A stretch of 64,000 nt of DNA from Ascoidea asiatica (taxonomy: Eukaryota; Ascomycota; Saccharomycetes; Ascoideales; Ascoideaceae). The position numbers and the translations under genes are program-made. The stretch's first letter is position 1, and the number at the start of each line of letters is the position of its first letter. Positions 37,940-49,330 of this stretch are shown here, piece after piece. Under the pieces are notes generated by a model that saw only the letters and a program-made list of their open reading frames with translations, made no database searches and was not told the DNA's origin. The stretch is taken from contig BCKQ01000002.1 of NCBI GenBank assembly GCA_001600695.1, positions 1,240,001 to 1,304,000 on the forward strand, given 5' to 3'.

Positions 37940-40501
37940 ATGTCAAAAGATTATTTTTTATTGAAGAATTTAAATGATGAATTTGAAAAGTTCAAAGAAT
38001 CTTCTTCTTTAAATTCAAGTTTATTAGATACAAAAGAATTGATTTCATATTTGAAGAACATTAAATCCCAAGTTGAATCAAAATCAAAATTACAATCAAA
38101 ATTAAATTCAAATACAAATTCAAATTTAAATACAAATTCAAGTAATATCAATGTAAATTCAAATAACATCAAAAAAAAGGCTCATAATAATAATAATAAT
38201 AATAATAACACTTATAAAACAAGTAATAATATAACCAATGAAGATCATGATTTTCTTGATATATATAATTTGGATAAATTAATCAATTCAAAAATAAACA
38301 ATTGGAAAAAAACAATAAATTCAAATCTAAAAAAATCTCATAATTCTACTAATAAATTTAGTAAATTTTTTGAAAATAAAGTTTTTTCTTTTGAATTAGT
38401 TGATCAAATTAATAGTTTCAATTCAAATATTTTGAACATTAATAATAATCATATTAATAACAATAACAATAATAATGATTTTGATAGTAATGATTACAAT
38501 AAGGATATGTTATCTTTTAAGAAAAAAAATCTAATCAATCAATTGATTTTGAATCATTTACTTATACATGAATTCAATAATAACAATAATAGCAATAATG
38601 CAGATAATCAAGACACTATTAGCAATAATGATAACAAGAAAGATAATCAATCAGAAATATCTTCAAATAAATTAATAGAATTATTAGAAAATAATTTCAA
38701 ATATAAAATCAATAATGATTTAAAATTAAAATTAAACAATTTAAATTATATTATATCTAAATTAAACAACGATAAAAAACCAAATTTACTACCTGCTTTT
38801 AAATGGTGTGAAGATAATTCAATACAATTACAAAAATTAAATTCAGATTTAGAATTTAATTTAAATATTTTAACTTTTTGTCTTTTATATAAAGGTATAT
38901 TAAGCTTAAATGATATACAGTTCATACCAAATAATTCTTCAATTAACTCTTTTAATAATATTATTGAAGATCCAAATTGTTTCAATGCTTATATATATTG
39001 TAAAAGTATTTTTGATAAATATATCAATAATTCTAAATTTTCAAAACTACATTTAATTAAGCAGCTATTAACTTTAACTTTTATCAATAATAATAGTATT
39101 ACTAGTATCAATAATAAAAGTAACTCATGTAATTCAAATAATTTAATCAATGAAATTATTGAAAACTTACCTTTAATTGCAAATCAATTCATTTGTACTT
39201 TTTTCACAATTAATAATTTGAATTTAAATTCAAATTTATATTATGCTTTAATAACTTCTTATATTTCATTACCCTTGGTATTTAAATTCAACTCAATTAA
39301 TCAAAAATTATTAGGTATCAAGCCTGCTTCAAAAAGATTTAGTAATTCAACTTCAAGTGCAAATATTAACAATAGTAATAATAATAACAATAATAGTAAT
39401 AATAATAACAATACTATGAGTGGCTCTGATTCAGTACGTCAATTAAGAAATAGAAGTCTTAGTGTCAATTTTGCTTCAAAACCTATATCCAACTCAAATA
39501 ATGAAAAAAATTGGACCTCAGAAAATGAATTACCTATTGAAATTGAATTACCTGATTTTATGTCTAAAAGTCATCCAATATTTATTTGTCCAGTTTCAAA
39601 ACAAGAAACAACTAAAAAAAATCCTGCAATTTTATTACCTTGTAATCATATAATTTCTGAAGAAGCTTTAAATCAACTATCTTCCATTAAAAATAGTAGA
39701 AGAAGGTATGGAACAGAATTTAGTTATTCAGAAGATGATGATGACGATGATGAAAATGAAGATAGTGATGAAAATGGAGAAAATAATGATGACGACGAAG
39801 AAACTGGTATGGATAGTGAAGATACGGAAGAAAATTATCCAGATTTCTCTGATTTTGGTAATTTTATCAATATAAATTCAACTAATGGTAATAATACAAA
39901 TAATAATAACATTAATGGTAATCGAGATATTGGAAATAATGAGGATGAAGCAAACGCATTTTCAAGATATGATAGTAATTTAACTTCTGCATTATTTGAA
40001 GAATATAGAGATGATATTGAGCTTTCATTGAGAATTATATCCCCTGGATATGAAAGGTCAAGAATGGAGAATGATAGTTCAAGCGATGATGATTTAAGTG
40101 AAACTGAAATGAACCCAGAAAGTGGCTCAAATAATTTGAATATTGCAGATGATAATGCAGTACCCTCTAATAGTAGTAATTTAGCTGATAACAGAACTTC
40201 TCGCGGAACTAATTCATCTATTATTTCTAATTTCAATGCATTGATTTCAAATCGAGAAGGGGATACTGTAACTCCAAGGAGTCGTTTTTTGACACATAGA
40301 AGATTTGGTGTTGCTCCAGATGATGCTTTGGAAGGTTTTGCGAGTAGAAATCGGGGTGGTAGATTCTTTTTAAATTCAAGAAGGCAGACAAGAAATGGGA
40401 ATTCTTATAATTTTAGTCCTAATACTTCAGTTTCTTTCAAATGTCCATATTGCCCAGTATTATGTAAAAAGGAAAACACAGTTAAAGTTTTCTTTCGTTA
40501 G
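37940..40501 (+). CDS. RMD5: GID/CTLH ubiquitin-ligase RING subunit Rmd5/Gid2 with a large insertion in the RING
   Basis: 853 residues. A CTLH/CRA helical region is visible around 235-460 (PAFKWCEDNSIQLQKLNSDL, then FNLNILTFCLLYKGIL). The degenerate RING begins HPIFICPVSKQETTKKNP (C550) and LLPCNHIISEEAL (C568, H570), as in Rmd5. Its second half FKCPYCPVLCKKENTVKVFF (C835, C838) is only at the extreme C-terminus. About 235 residues of Asp/Glu/Asn/Ser-rich sequence separate the two halves; in other Rmd5 proteins the gap is a few dozen residues at most. Several Asn-rich inserts also lengthen the N-terminal half. Rmd5 with Gid9 is the catalytic core of the GID E3 that degrades gluconeogenic enzymes. 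Confidence 0.88.
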   Translation: MSKDYFLLKNLNDEFEKFKESSSLNSSLLDTKELISYLKNIKSQVESKSKLQSKLNSNTNSNLNTNSSNINVNSNNIKKKAHNNNNNNNNTYKTSNNITNEDHDFLDIYNLDKLINSKINNWKKTINSNLKKSHNSTNKFSKFFENKVFSFELVDQINSFNSNILNINNNHINNNNNNNDFDSNDYNKDMLSFKKKNLINQLILNHLLIHEFNNNNNSNNADNQDTISNNDNKKDNQSEISSNKLIELLENNFKYKINNDLKLKLNNLNYIISKLNNDKKPNLLPAFKWCEDNSIQLQKLNSDLEFNLNILTFCLLYKGILSLNDIQFIPNNSSINSFNNIIEDPNCFNAYIYCKSIFDKYINNSKFSKLHLIKQLLTLTFINNNSITSINNKSNSCNSNNLINEIIENLPLIANQFICTFFTINNLNLNSNLYYALITSYISLPLVFKFNSINQKLLGIKPASKRFSNSTSSANINNSNNNNNNSNNNNNTMSGSDSVRQLRNRSLSVNFASKPISNSNNEKNWTSENELPIEIELPDFMSKSHPIFICPVSKQETTKKNPAILLPCNHIISEEALNQLSSIKNSRRRYGTEFSYSEDDDDDDENEDSDENGENNDDDEETGMDSEDTEENYPDFSDFGNFININSTNGNNTNNNNINGNRDIGNNEDEANAFSRYDSNLTSALFEEYRDDIELSLRIISPGYERSRMENDSSSDDDLSETEMNPESGSNNLNIADDNAVPSNSSNLADNRTSRGTNSSIISNFNALISNREGDTVTPRSRFLTHRRFGVAPDDALEGFASRNRGGRFFLNSRRQTRNGNSYNFSPNTSVSFKCPYCPVLCKKENTVKVFFR

Positions 40502-40886
40502 TTTTTTAACTTATTTTTTTTGAATTCATTTTATTTCACTTTATTTTTATTAAATTTTTTTATTTCTTTAAGGTTAAATTGGATTACTTTTATTTCTTGT
40601 TAGAATTTTTATTATGATCATTATTACATAACTGTTGATAATTATGAGGGGTTTAATCTTTTGATTTTTTTTTTGAAAATTTAATTTTTTGATCATTGTA
40701 AATACTTTTACTTTAATTACTAATTTTTTGAAAATAATTAGTTATATACAGTACTTATATATATATTTATATTTATATATTATACAAAAATGGCTAAAAA
40801 GTGTTTGGAAAGTATATTAAAATTCTTAAATAATTATGAGAAAAAAACAAACTTCATAAATTTTCAATAAGTTCATTATAAATTTA
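40502..40886. other. Convergent 3' region of RMD5 and ARG1
   Basis: T-rich directly after RMD5 (TTATTTTTTTTGAATTC), TATATATATTTATATTTATAT near 40755-40775, A-rich before ARG1. These are expected polyadenylation signals. No gene seen. Confidence 0.45.
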
Positions 40887-42143
40887 TTATAATTCTAATG
40901 GAGTACCATTTTCTAATTTTGAAGAACCAAATTTTTTAATTCTAATAGATTGAACAGCAATAAAACCAGTTGCATCTTGTGGTTCAAAACCAGTTAATTC
41001 ATCCATTGAAGATTCAGTTGCATTATATAATTTTTCAGTATTTGAATATCTACCACGAATGATTAAAGAACCTTTATAACAAGAAGCTCTAACGACACCA
41101 TTAACAGTAATTTGAGAAGGAGCAATCATAGTTCTAACATATTCACATTCTGGGGTAAAATACATACCATTATAAAATAATCTTGAAAAAGTTGGAGTTA
41201 CAAAAGTATCTCTAATATTTCTAACTTCTCTATCAAGTACTAAACCTTCTAAATCAATATGAGTAGATCTTAATAAAGTAAAACCTGGAGTTTCATAACA
41301 ACCTCTTGATTTAATACCAATAAATCTATTTTCAACTATATCAATTCTTCCAACACCATTTCTTCTTGCAATTTTATTTGCAGCTAAAAATAATTTAACA
41401 GGATCTGAAACTTCAATTTTTTCACCATTTTCAGTATAAATTAATTTAGATGGTAAACCTTTATTGAAATGAATTTCAAAATCTTCAGGAATATCAGGAG
41501 CATCCATTGGATCAACAGTTAAAGTCCACATATCTTTTGGAGGAGTTGTATTTGGATCTTCTAATATACCAGCTTCAAAAGAAATATGAGCTAAATTTTC
41601 ATCAGTTGACCATGGTTTTGCAGTTGTTTGAGCAACTGGAATACCTTTTTCAGCAGCATAAGCTAATAAATCTTTTCTACCTGCAAATTTTTTAATAAAT
41701 TCAGGATCTCTCCATGGAGCAATAACTTTAACTTCTGGATTTAAAGCATAAAAAGATAATTCAAATCTAACTTGATCATTACCTTTACCAGTTGCACCAT
41801 GAGAAATACAATCACAACCTTCTTCTAAAGCAGCTTTCATTTGAGCTTTTGCAATTACAGGTCTTGCTAAAGCAGTACCTAAAAGGTAAACATTTTCATA
41901 TATAACATTTGCTTGAACAGCTGGATATAAAATTTTTTCAACAAATTCTTTTCTAACATCAGATAAAACAAATTTTGTTGCACCAATTTTTAAAGCTTTT
42001 TCTCTTGCAGCATCAAAATCTTCTTCTTGACCAATATTAGCTAAAAAACAAACAACTTCATAACCTTGATCTAATAACCAAGCTAAAATTACAGAAGTAT
42101 CTAAACCTCCAGAATAAGCAAGACAAACTTTACCTTTTGACAT
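40887..42143 (-). CDS. ARG1: Argininosuccinate synthase
   Basis: 418 residues, uninterrupted and highly conserved. N-terminal ATP-pyrophosphatase motif CLAYSGGLDTSVILAWL; other blocks include NIGQEEDFDAAREKALKIGA, SHGATGKGNDQVRFEL, KPWSTDENLAHISFEAGILE and ETPGFTLL. It joins citrulline and aspartate using ATP to make argininosuccinate, the penultimate step of arginine synthesis, in the cytosol. The upstream region carries two perfect Gcn4 sites, so amino-acid starvation control is expected. Confidence 0.98.
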   Translation of the reverse strand: MSKGKVCLAYSGGLDTSVILAWLLDQGYEVVCFLANIGQEEDFDAAREKALKIGATKFVLSDVRKEFVEKILYPAVQANVIYENVYLLGTALARPVIAKAQMKAALEEGCDCISHGATGKGNDQVRFELSFYALNPEVKVIAPWRDPEFIKKFAGRKDLLAYAAEKGIPVAQTTAKPWSTDENLAHISFEAGILEDPNTTPPKDMWTLTVDPMDAPDIPEDFEIHFNKGLPSKLIYTENGEKIEVSDPVKLFLAANKIARRNGVGRIDIVENRFIGIKSRGCYETPGFTLLRSTHIDLEGLVLDREVRNIRDTFVTPTFSRLFYNGMYFTPECEYVRTMIAPSQITVNGVVRASCYKGSLIIRGRYSNTEKLYNATESSMDELTGFEPQDATGFIAVQSIRIKKFGSSKLENGTPLEL

Positions 42144-42453
42144 TTTTGAAAAGAATTAAAAGTAAATAATAAAATTTAGAATATATTTAATTGTATATAA
42201 ATTGTTTTTTTAAAAGAGATTAAAAAGAAATTAAAATAACTTTATATAACTTAATTGAATATGGAATAAAATAAAGTTAAAAAAAAAAAAAAAGATTAAG
42301 GGATGAAAAAACAATTTATATTTATATTTAATAATATATAAATATCATTGAGTGAAAATAAAATTTTGTTATCTCGAAATCTGGAGCTGAAAATTTCATC
42401 GTAATTTTTGCTAAGATTGTCTCAAATTGCTAAACAGGCAAAATGAGCCAGTC

Positions 42454-42460
42454 TGAGTCA
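42454..42460. promoter_or_regulatory. Gcn4-type site TGAGTCA upstream of ARG1 (proximal)
   Basis: Perfect 7-bp bZIP site TGAGTCA, about 310 bp upstream of the ARG1 start. ARG1 is a classical Gcn4 target in yeasts. Confidence 0.7.
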
Positions 42461-42516
42461 ACCAGAGCATAGCGGATGTTGCCGGAATGGAACTCAAAAT
42501 CCGTATTTTCTGCGTG

Positions 42517-42523
42517 TGAGTCA
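42517..42523. promoter_or_regulatory. Gcn4-type site TGAGTCA upstream of ARG1 (distal)
   Basis: A second perfect TGAGTCA (context GTGTGAGTCATCGG), 63 bp from the first and about 375 bp upstream of the ARG1 start. Paired sites strengthen the case for general amino-acid control. Confidence 0.7.
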
Positions 42524-42868
42524 TCGGATAAACGCCACATACTTAATGGGGCTAAATTACTATTATGGTGATTGTTGCCACTTACATAAAGTGGCTAATT
42601 TATTTGATTCCGAAGTACACAAAAAACATCCGTGAGCAGGAAATCAATGCAGCTCTGGTTAGATTTGATTATATATCTTCCACACAGCGGATATCCGGAT
42701 TGATATTTGAAACTTTTTGCTAAATTTTGTGATGTTTTTGGTGTTTTTGGTGTTTGTGACAAGAAATTGCACCAATAAAAATTGAAAAATATGTTACAGG
42801 AATGAATAAAACAAAATAAAAAAGAATAAGGAAAGATACGAAATTGAAAGAGGAGTCGGAGAAGAACA

Positions 42869-43630
42869 TCAAAAGGCAGCTTCATCATCTCCATTATCAT
42901 CCTCTTCTTCATCACCATCATCGAAATATTTCTCTGCATTATAATCATTATCATCGTCTTCTTCAAATTCATCATCAACTTCTTCTTCCTCTTCTTCAGG
43001 TTCTTCGACTTTCTTTTTATCATCATCTTCATCATCTGCCATTGTTTTGATTTGTTCTAACATACTCATAGCTCGTAATGCATCATCTTCTTCATTTAAT
43101 CCGAATTCATCATCATCGTCATCATTATAATCATCATCATCCAGATTTTTATTATTATGATGATTTTTATTTTTATTATACATATTTAATGATAAAAGTT
43201 TACGTTTTTTATTATTTTTTTTATTTAAACCCATTACAGAATATAATTCATTTGGAAAAAATTCATGAACATAAGGATAATCTTCAATTGATTTACCAAT
43301 TTTTCTTTTTTTAGCATATTTATCAGAATATCTTTTAATTCCATCATTTATACCTAAAATTTCTTCATTAATTTTATTTCCATTTGATTCATTTACTATT
43401 TTATTATTATCATCTTTTAATTTCAGAGATCCTGAATAAAATGGACCATCTTTCATATTTTCTAAAAAATTTATAAATTGTTTTGAAACTTCTCTATCAT
43501 ATCTATTTATTGGACCATTAACAGGTAATATAAGTTCTGGTTTTTCTTCACCAACTCTAACTTGATGAAAATCAAAATCAAGTCCAAATGGAAGTTGTAA
43601 ACCTCCTCTACCTCTTCCTCCTCTACTCAT
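42869..43630 (-). CDS. RPC31: RNA polymerase III subunit C31
   Basis: 253 residues. The N-terminus is Gly/Arg-rich then LPFGLDFDF; conserved blocks are LPVNGPINRYDREVSKQFIN, KDGPFYSGS, RYSDKYAKKRKIGKSIEDYP and FFPNELYSVMG. The tail is strongly acidic and ends with the family signature YNAEKYFDDGDEEE..DEAAF. C31 is part of the C31-C34-C82 initiation subcomplex of Pol III in the nucleus. Length and tail match S. cerevisiae Rpc31 (251 aa). Confidence 0.95.
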   Translation of the reverse strand: MSRGGRGRGGLQLPFGLDFDFHQVRVGEEKPELILPVNGPINRYDREVSKQFINFLENMKDGPFYSGSLKLKDDNNKIVNESNGNKINEEILGINDGIKRYSDKYAKKRKIGKSIEDYPYVHEFFPNELYSVMGLNKKNNKKRKLLSLNMYNKNKNHHNNKNLDDDDYNDDDDDEFGLNEEDDALRAMSMLEQIKTMADDEDDDKKKVEEPEEEEEEVDDEFEEDDDNDYNAEKYFDDGDEEEDDNGDDEAAF

Positions 43631-43782
43631 ATCAAATGAAACATATGAATTATATACAATTATTTAATTGACTTTTTTTTTTGAAATTTTTCATTTATCT
43701 TTTATTTAAATCATAGTAGTATTATTTTTTTTTTTGAATTTATTTCTTGAATCGGCAGTTAAAAATATTAAAAAAATCCAAT

Positions 43783-43788
43783 CACGTG
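43783..43788. promoter_or_regulatory. CACGTG site upstream of RPC31
   Basis: ATCACGTG, about 155 bp upstream of the RPC31 start. This is the Cbf1-type E-box that marks many housekeeping promoters in yeasts outside the Saccharomyces group. The role here is inferred. Confidence 0.4.
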
Positions 43789-44714
43789 CTTTATATGTAA
43801 TTTCATTTATTGAAAATATTACTGCTAATAAAAATCTTGATTTTAAATTGATTTGATAGATCAATTGATCATTAATAATATATATTACAATTTCAAATCT
43901 TGAAAAAAAAATTGTTAATTTTTTTGCTCTTATTGTTGAATTAAAAAATGTGAAAGAAATATATCAATTAACTGTTGAAGATGTATGATTTTTTTTGTTA
44001 TTTTAAAAAAAATACTTTTTTGTAATCAGGAATCCTGTTATTAAAGTTAAATCCTCATTAGTTCCATAATTTCTTAGCTTTTTAATTTATTAATTCCAAA
44101 TAGCCGAATTAAGAGCCCTAATGAAATAAAACTTGAAAACATTGGGAATTTTATGGTGGGTTTTGGGTTCGGGAAATTTCAGCGCTAAAGTATTTGCTAG
44201 AGATTGCGTTACTAATAATTATGTGTTGTGTTGGTTGTCTCTTTGCGCGCATTTCTATAGGTAGCGTGAGAATAAACTAAAATTACCTGCACGCCTTCAT
44301 AAATAATTTCTCAAATAATAATCACTTTAAATAATTATTTTTATTTTTCGCGTCTTTTTTATTAAAAATAGTCTTTATTAATTAATTCTTCCCCTTAAAA
44401 TTAATCAGAGTAAAATATTTCAGAATATTTCAAATTATTAAACAAGATTGCTGGATTAAAATGAACATTACATCTCAATAAAAGATAATAATAATAATAA
44501 TAATAAAGAAGATAATTAATTTGCCTACAGGCTTCTTGAGCAATTAATTCAAAAAAAAATATATTCTTTAAAGAGCTGTAGGATATGAAACTGTTTGCTT
44601 TTCACTGAAATTTTTTCGAATTTGAAGAAACTTCTTTATTCATTTTTATTTATATTGATAATCTTTTTTCTATAAGTGCTTCTTTTCTTCTTGTTTGATT
44701 GATTGAAAGTGAGG

Positions 44715-44720
<6 letters not shown>

Positions 44721-44748
<28 letters not shown>
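44721..44748. repeat. Poly(T) tract of 28
   Basis: Uninterrupted run of 28 T on the plus strand in non-coding DNA, the longest homopolymer I noticed in the window. Confidence 0.9.
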
Positions 44749-44900
44749 GACTTTGTGCTGGATTAGAACATGCCAGTTTAGATTTAGTGGAATAAAAAGA
44801 AACTATTTTTCAGATTCACTGGGATTCCCAAAGTCAATTATTATTGATTATGAATTATATTTTTTTTGCAATATTGAAGATGGAATTACAGTATGAATTA

Positions 44901-44901
<1 letters not shown>

Positions 44902-44953
<52 letters not shown>
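44902..44953. repeat. Non-coding AAT microsatellite
   Basis: About 17 tandem AAT units outside any gene, 150 bp after the poly(T) tract. Confidence 0.85.
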
Positions 44954-44954
<1 letters not shown>

Positions 44955-47900
44955 GAATACAAATTCAAATAATTATTTTACTTGTATTTAGACTGTTTTA
45001 TTCAGAAACTTGAATATAAATTGAAAATTTGCGAGTTTTAAGAAGAGAAAAATAGAAATAAAAAAGTATGAAATAATTTTTAGTACTTCGTTGGAATAGA
45101 TTTAGTATAAAAGTAAATGAAATTTGAAAATGGTTTAGTTCTTAAACCAGCCTAAGAATACGAATTTTCAATACTTTCAAATATTTTCATACAATTCTTG
45201 TGACAGATTTTGTTTTTCTTCTATTTGCAAATAAAACGGAAATTTTAGAAAAGTACCAGGTACAGTTCAGTAAAATATAATTGAATAGAATAAAATAGAA
45301 TAAATTTGAATTAAATTGAATAAATTAATTAACTAATTGACTAATTTGAATTACCCTTGTAAAGTGAAATTAGTGCATCTTCGGAGATTAGATCAACTGC
45401 TCTTTTTAATTGAAAAGTGCAACTATTTGTACCTGGAAATATCTACGCTATTTTGATATTACAGTTACGTTACAATTAAGCCACGCTACGTTTCTTTTAC
45501 GTTACTATAGCAATAGTATTTCAATAGTATTTCAATAGTATTACAATACAATTCTAGAATTTAAAATTTAAAATCTCAAGATTTTCATAAACAGGGAATA
45601 AAACTCGAAAGTATGCAGAAATGAGTTCCATCGCGCTCTTAGCCCATTTACTTTAAATACGAAAATAATATTTTTTCTTCTCGACTTTCATTTTTCAATT
45701 TTCATTTCTTTTTAGTTTTGAATTTTATGGATCTGATGGATCAAATTGGTCAAATTGATGATATTTACTACTTTAATGATTTTGAGAATATTTCATGTCT
45801 ACGACTGAAAAGATTATCAGTCAAACTTACAAAATCTGATCCGAAAGTGATATTTAGATTGATTGTATTTACAATTATTGAGTTAAATCTTTTTTTTTAA
45901 TTCAGAAAATTTCATCTTTAAATGATTATTTACAATTTTTTATTTTAACATTAAGTACGAATCTAGTAATAATATCCAGTAATAGTGACCTTACAAAGCA
46001 AGATAAAAATAAAAAATAAGAATTTCATTTTGTTAAAGAAATGAATGAATGAAAATACGAGTATATTATAGATTAAATGATAAATTATATTATTGCCCCA
46101 TCTATGCTTTTCAATACTTACGAATTCAAACTGTTGTATACTTTTTTTTTTGTTTTTAGTACTGTGCTTGAAAATTTACGATATGAAAAGTTTTATAATT
46201 AATAAATAAATAAATAGATAAATGATTAATAAATTAATAAATTAGTAATTTGTGATCTGTGATATTTGATATGTAAGTGAGCGTGATAATGTTTTACTAA
46301 CAGTTTTATTTTGAAAAATTGTTTACGAGAATACTAGAGCATTTCCATATTTTGTTTTTAATTTTTCAACATTTTACTAAATTATTACCAATAGTTGTCG
46401 TTTTAATTGTGATGTTTAGAATAGATTCGAATATTTTCGTAAATTGAAAAAAAAATGAAGCGAAGAACAAGAAGACGTTAACCTACATACACATGCAACA
46501 GATGAAAAGAAACACGCATGAAGGTACATGTTTTGGTTAAACGCATTAACTCCTAGTTTAGTTTTAATATTCTCCTATTTGTCTCTTGATTTTTAGACCC
46601 ACAAATATGGGTTTTGCGAAGATATGTTTTTTTTTTTTTTTGTTTTTGAAAAATGTGAAATTTTTATAGAAGTTTATAAAAACATTAATGTTTGCATGTG
46701 TTTTCAACTTTTAGCTGCATATCTGCATGATCATAAAATGAATTAAAAAAAATACACAAAAATATATCAATAGAAAAATTTGAAAGTTAATAAATCACGT
46801 GAATTATTGGATAATTTTTTATTCATTAACGGAATAATATTACTATTTGTAATCCAGTAAGGTAATACGTAAATGAATTAAAAAAAGAAGATGATAAAAA
46901 AGGGAATACCATGCACCCGATAAATATAAAATAAGGATAAAATTTTAACTACTAGTAGAGTGGAGCTGCGAGTTGTTAGACACGAGGCATAAAGGAATTG
47001 TTATTATATGATTGTATGGTAAAGCATAATTTGTGGCGATAGTAAATAAATTAAATACAAATTTACCTGACCATAGGATATCATTATTACTAATGGTTAG
47101 TAATTGATGAAAAATATTGAATTCCTGTGAAAAACAAAAAAACAAAAGACAACATTTTTGAAGATCTTGAACGGTTTAAATACTTATAAAATATTAATAC
47201 TAAAAGTGGGCAATGTTCTATAAAAAAAGTCAGTTTATCGATCTCATTTTAATAACTCCAACAATTATCATCATAAGTCTGATTTTGTTATCAATAAATA
47301 ATTAAAGGAATCGAAAAACAAATTATAGTCGGCATAATCTTTAGCCTATTCATCCCATATTCATTTCATAATTCACTCATATGGTTTGGCTATCATCAAC
47401 AAGCAATAAGGCATATTTGTTATTTGTTACTTATTCTTATCAAAGGGCATGTAGTTTAAGGGAATTTTGGAATCTTTATAAATATTCTCTCACTCAATTG
47501 AAGACACTCATAAATTATCTTTGAATATTTTTGATTATCTTTGAAAATTGGCAAGAATTTCTTGTAAGAAGCTGAAGAAATGGTGAATGTTAACTTCATA
47601 AGAACTGATAATGTCATATCATTCCCTTCACAGCCCCACAGCTCCTGTATCATTAAATCCCCGACGCCTGAAAAAACGGTGGTGGAATTATCTTACACTT
47701 TTAAACAAGGTGAAACAACGCATATCCAACATACAATCAGCTGAAAGGCGTTATGTTAGTCAAGTTCCGGTTAATGCTGGTATTTCAAAGCGTGTTTAGT
47801 TCTTGGAATAGAAGTAAACTGTGCTTAACATACCCATGTGCGCAAAGGGACAACTCAACACAGAGGTGGCCATAGTAACTACAAAATTTGAATATCAATA

Positions 47901-48839
47901 AGAATATGGCGCTTTTTCATTCGTCAAATAAACAAATTTGTATACACTAACTATTTTTAATATATTTTCCAAAACAGGGGTTTGTATATACTTTCATTTG
48001 CACATATTTATACAGCGCTGCACACTACTCCACCTATAACACAATGTTATTCTTGTTTCCATGAGTCGTATATTCTCTTATCTTGATCTCTTATCGCCCT
48101 AAAGGCGCATTTCTTAGTGAAAATAAAGAAAAAAAATATACCACAAAGGTAAAGACCATATCTACAGTTGCTTACGTAATTAATATATAACCTTCAACGA
48201 CAACTTTAATTACCTAGGAATTTGAACAACTAGCGGTAAATACAGTATAAATTTTATGCTTAAGCTACAAACATATTTTTGTTACTATTTTCAACAAGGT
48301 TAATTTCATCATATTTTGAAATTGAATGAAATCGCGCAAAAAATAGCGAAGTAATTAAATTAAATTAAATTCAATTCAATTCAATTCTATTCAATTCAAT
48401 CCATTAATTAATTGATTAATCAATTGTATAATCAATCTACTAATTAATTAACTAAATAACTAGTTTGTATATAATTGATAATATCCAATATAATTTTGAA
48501 GAACATAATTTATACACCGTCGCCACAAAACTAAAAAAAAAATACAAAGCTACGCGTTCTGAATTTATATTCATTTTTGCCATTTGTTTATTTGTTATAA
48601 ATTTATAACATTTATTAAAATTGATTGACTCTTGTTACAAAAGATCAATAGAAATGGATCTCAACCGGTCCAAAAGAAAGTACAAAACTACAATTCTTGC
48701 ATATTTCCCATGGGCATGGAAAAAGAATGATCAGCTTATCTAACCGATTCTAGACCTTATTGTACACAGATTTATATGTTTTAATTTTGTTTGCTTTTTA
48801 TTTCCTTTAACAGTGAGTAACAAGCTCAGACGAATATTA

Positions 48840-49330
48840 ACATTAGTGCAGAGAGCATCTAGCGTTACTACGGAATGCCAGCACTCCCAGTGCCTGAGTA
48901 ACCCGGGAAACATCCTGGTGCTGTGTGCACAGACTGGGTGACTGTGCTGCCTGGATGGTGATCCGTTTGTGTTCAGATGTGTTCAGATGTGTTCACCTGG
49001 ATTCAGATGGATCTGGGATCTGCGTTATCTGTTGCTGGGTCATTCCCACTCTCTCACTGCCCAGCTGGCCACTAACATTATACTTCGGTGTCCTGCTGCA
49101 CTCGGCTGCTGTTCTTTTGTCCTCTGCTACTTTTCTGCTGTTGCTTTTATCACCGGAGTGAAATCTCATTCATTCATTCAATCCACTTCCATGCCTTGTT
49201 ACTTTACTACTGTAGTTAGTTACTGCTGTTTTATATTCTTCTTCTATTTCTCAGTGTCCAGTGGAATTGTCGTAGGCCTGTTTTATTACTTTCTCTTTCT
49301 TCTTCCACTTCTATATAAACTCAGACCTTT
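48840..49330. promoter_or_regulatory. GC-rich island, probable promoter of the 49594 gene
   Basis: Markedly richer in G/C than its flanks, with short internal repeats: TGTTCAGATG twice in a row near 48971-48992 followed by TTCACCTGGATTCAGATGG, and CTGCTGCACTCGGCTGCTG near 49092-49110. CCCGGGA lies near 48903. It ends about 260 bp before the ATG. Similar islands precede SMT3, CKA2, ARG1 and GPC1. Confidence 0.35.

Larger units (their letters stand above)
42144..42868. other. ARG1 upstream region with GC-richer island
   Basis: No gene. The segment at about 42385-42720 is clearly richer in G/C than its flanks and contains both Gcn4 sites plus CAGCGGATATCCGG-type sequence near 42685-42697. An A-run at about 42280-42293 lies close to the gene. 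Confidence 0.5.

Noticed and set aside
42595-43035. Met/Lys-rich 146-codon minus-strand frame overlapping RPC31
   Set aside because: It is the shifted frame of the acidic RPC31 tail; the RPC31 frame is clearly the conserved one.
46795-46870. ATCACGTG followed by AT-rich DNA as a Saccharomyces-type centromere (CDEI-CDEII)
   Set aside because: No CDEIII-like TTCCGAA element follows, and other evidence places the organism outside the point-centromere group.
47611-47799. 62-codon frame in the gene desert
   Set aside because: Basic and Trp-containing but no family resemblance and no clear splice partners. Reported only as an island of interest.
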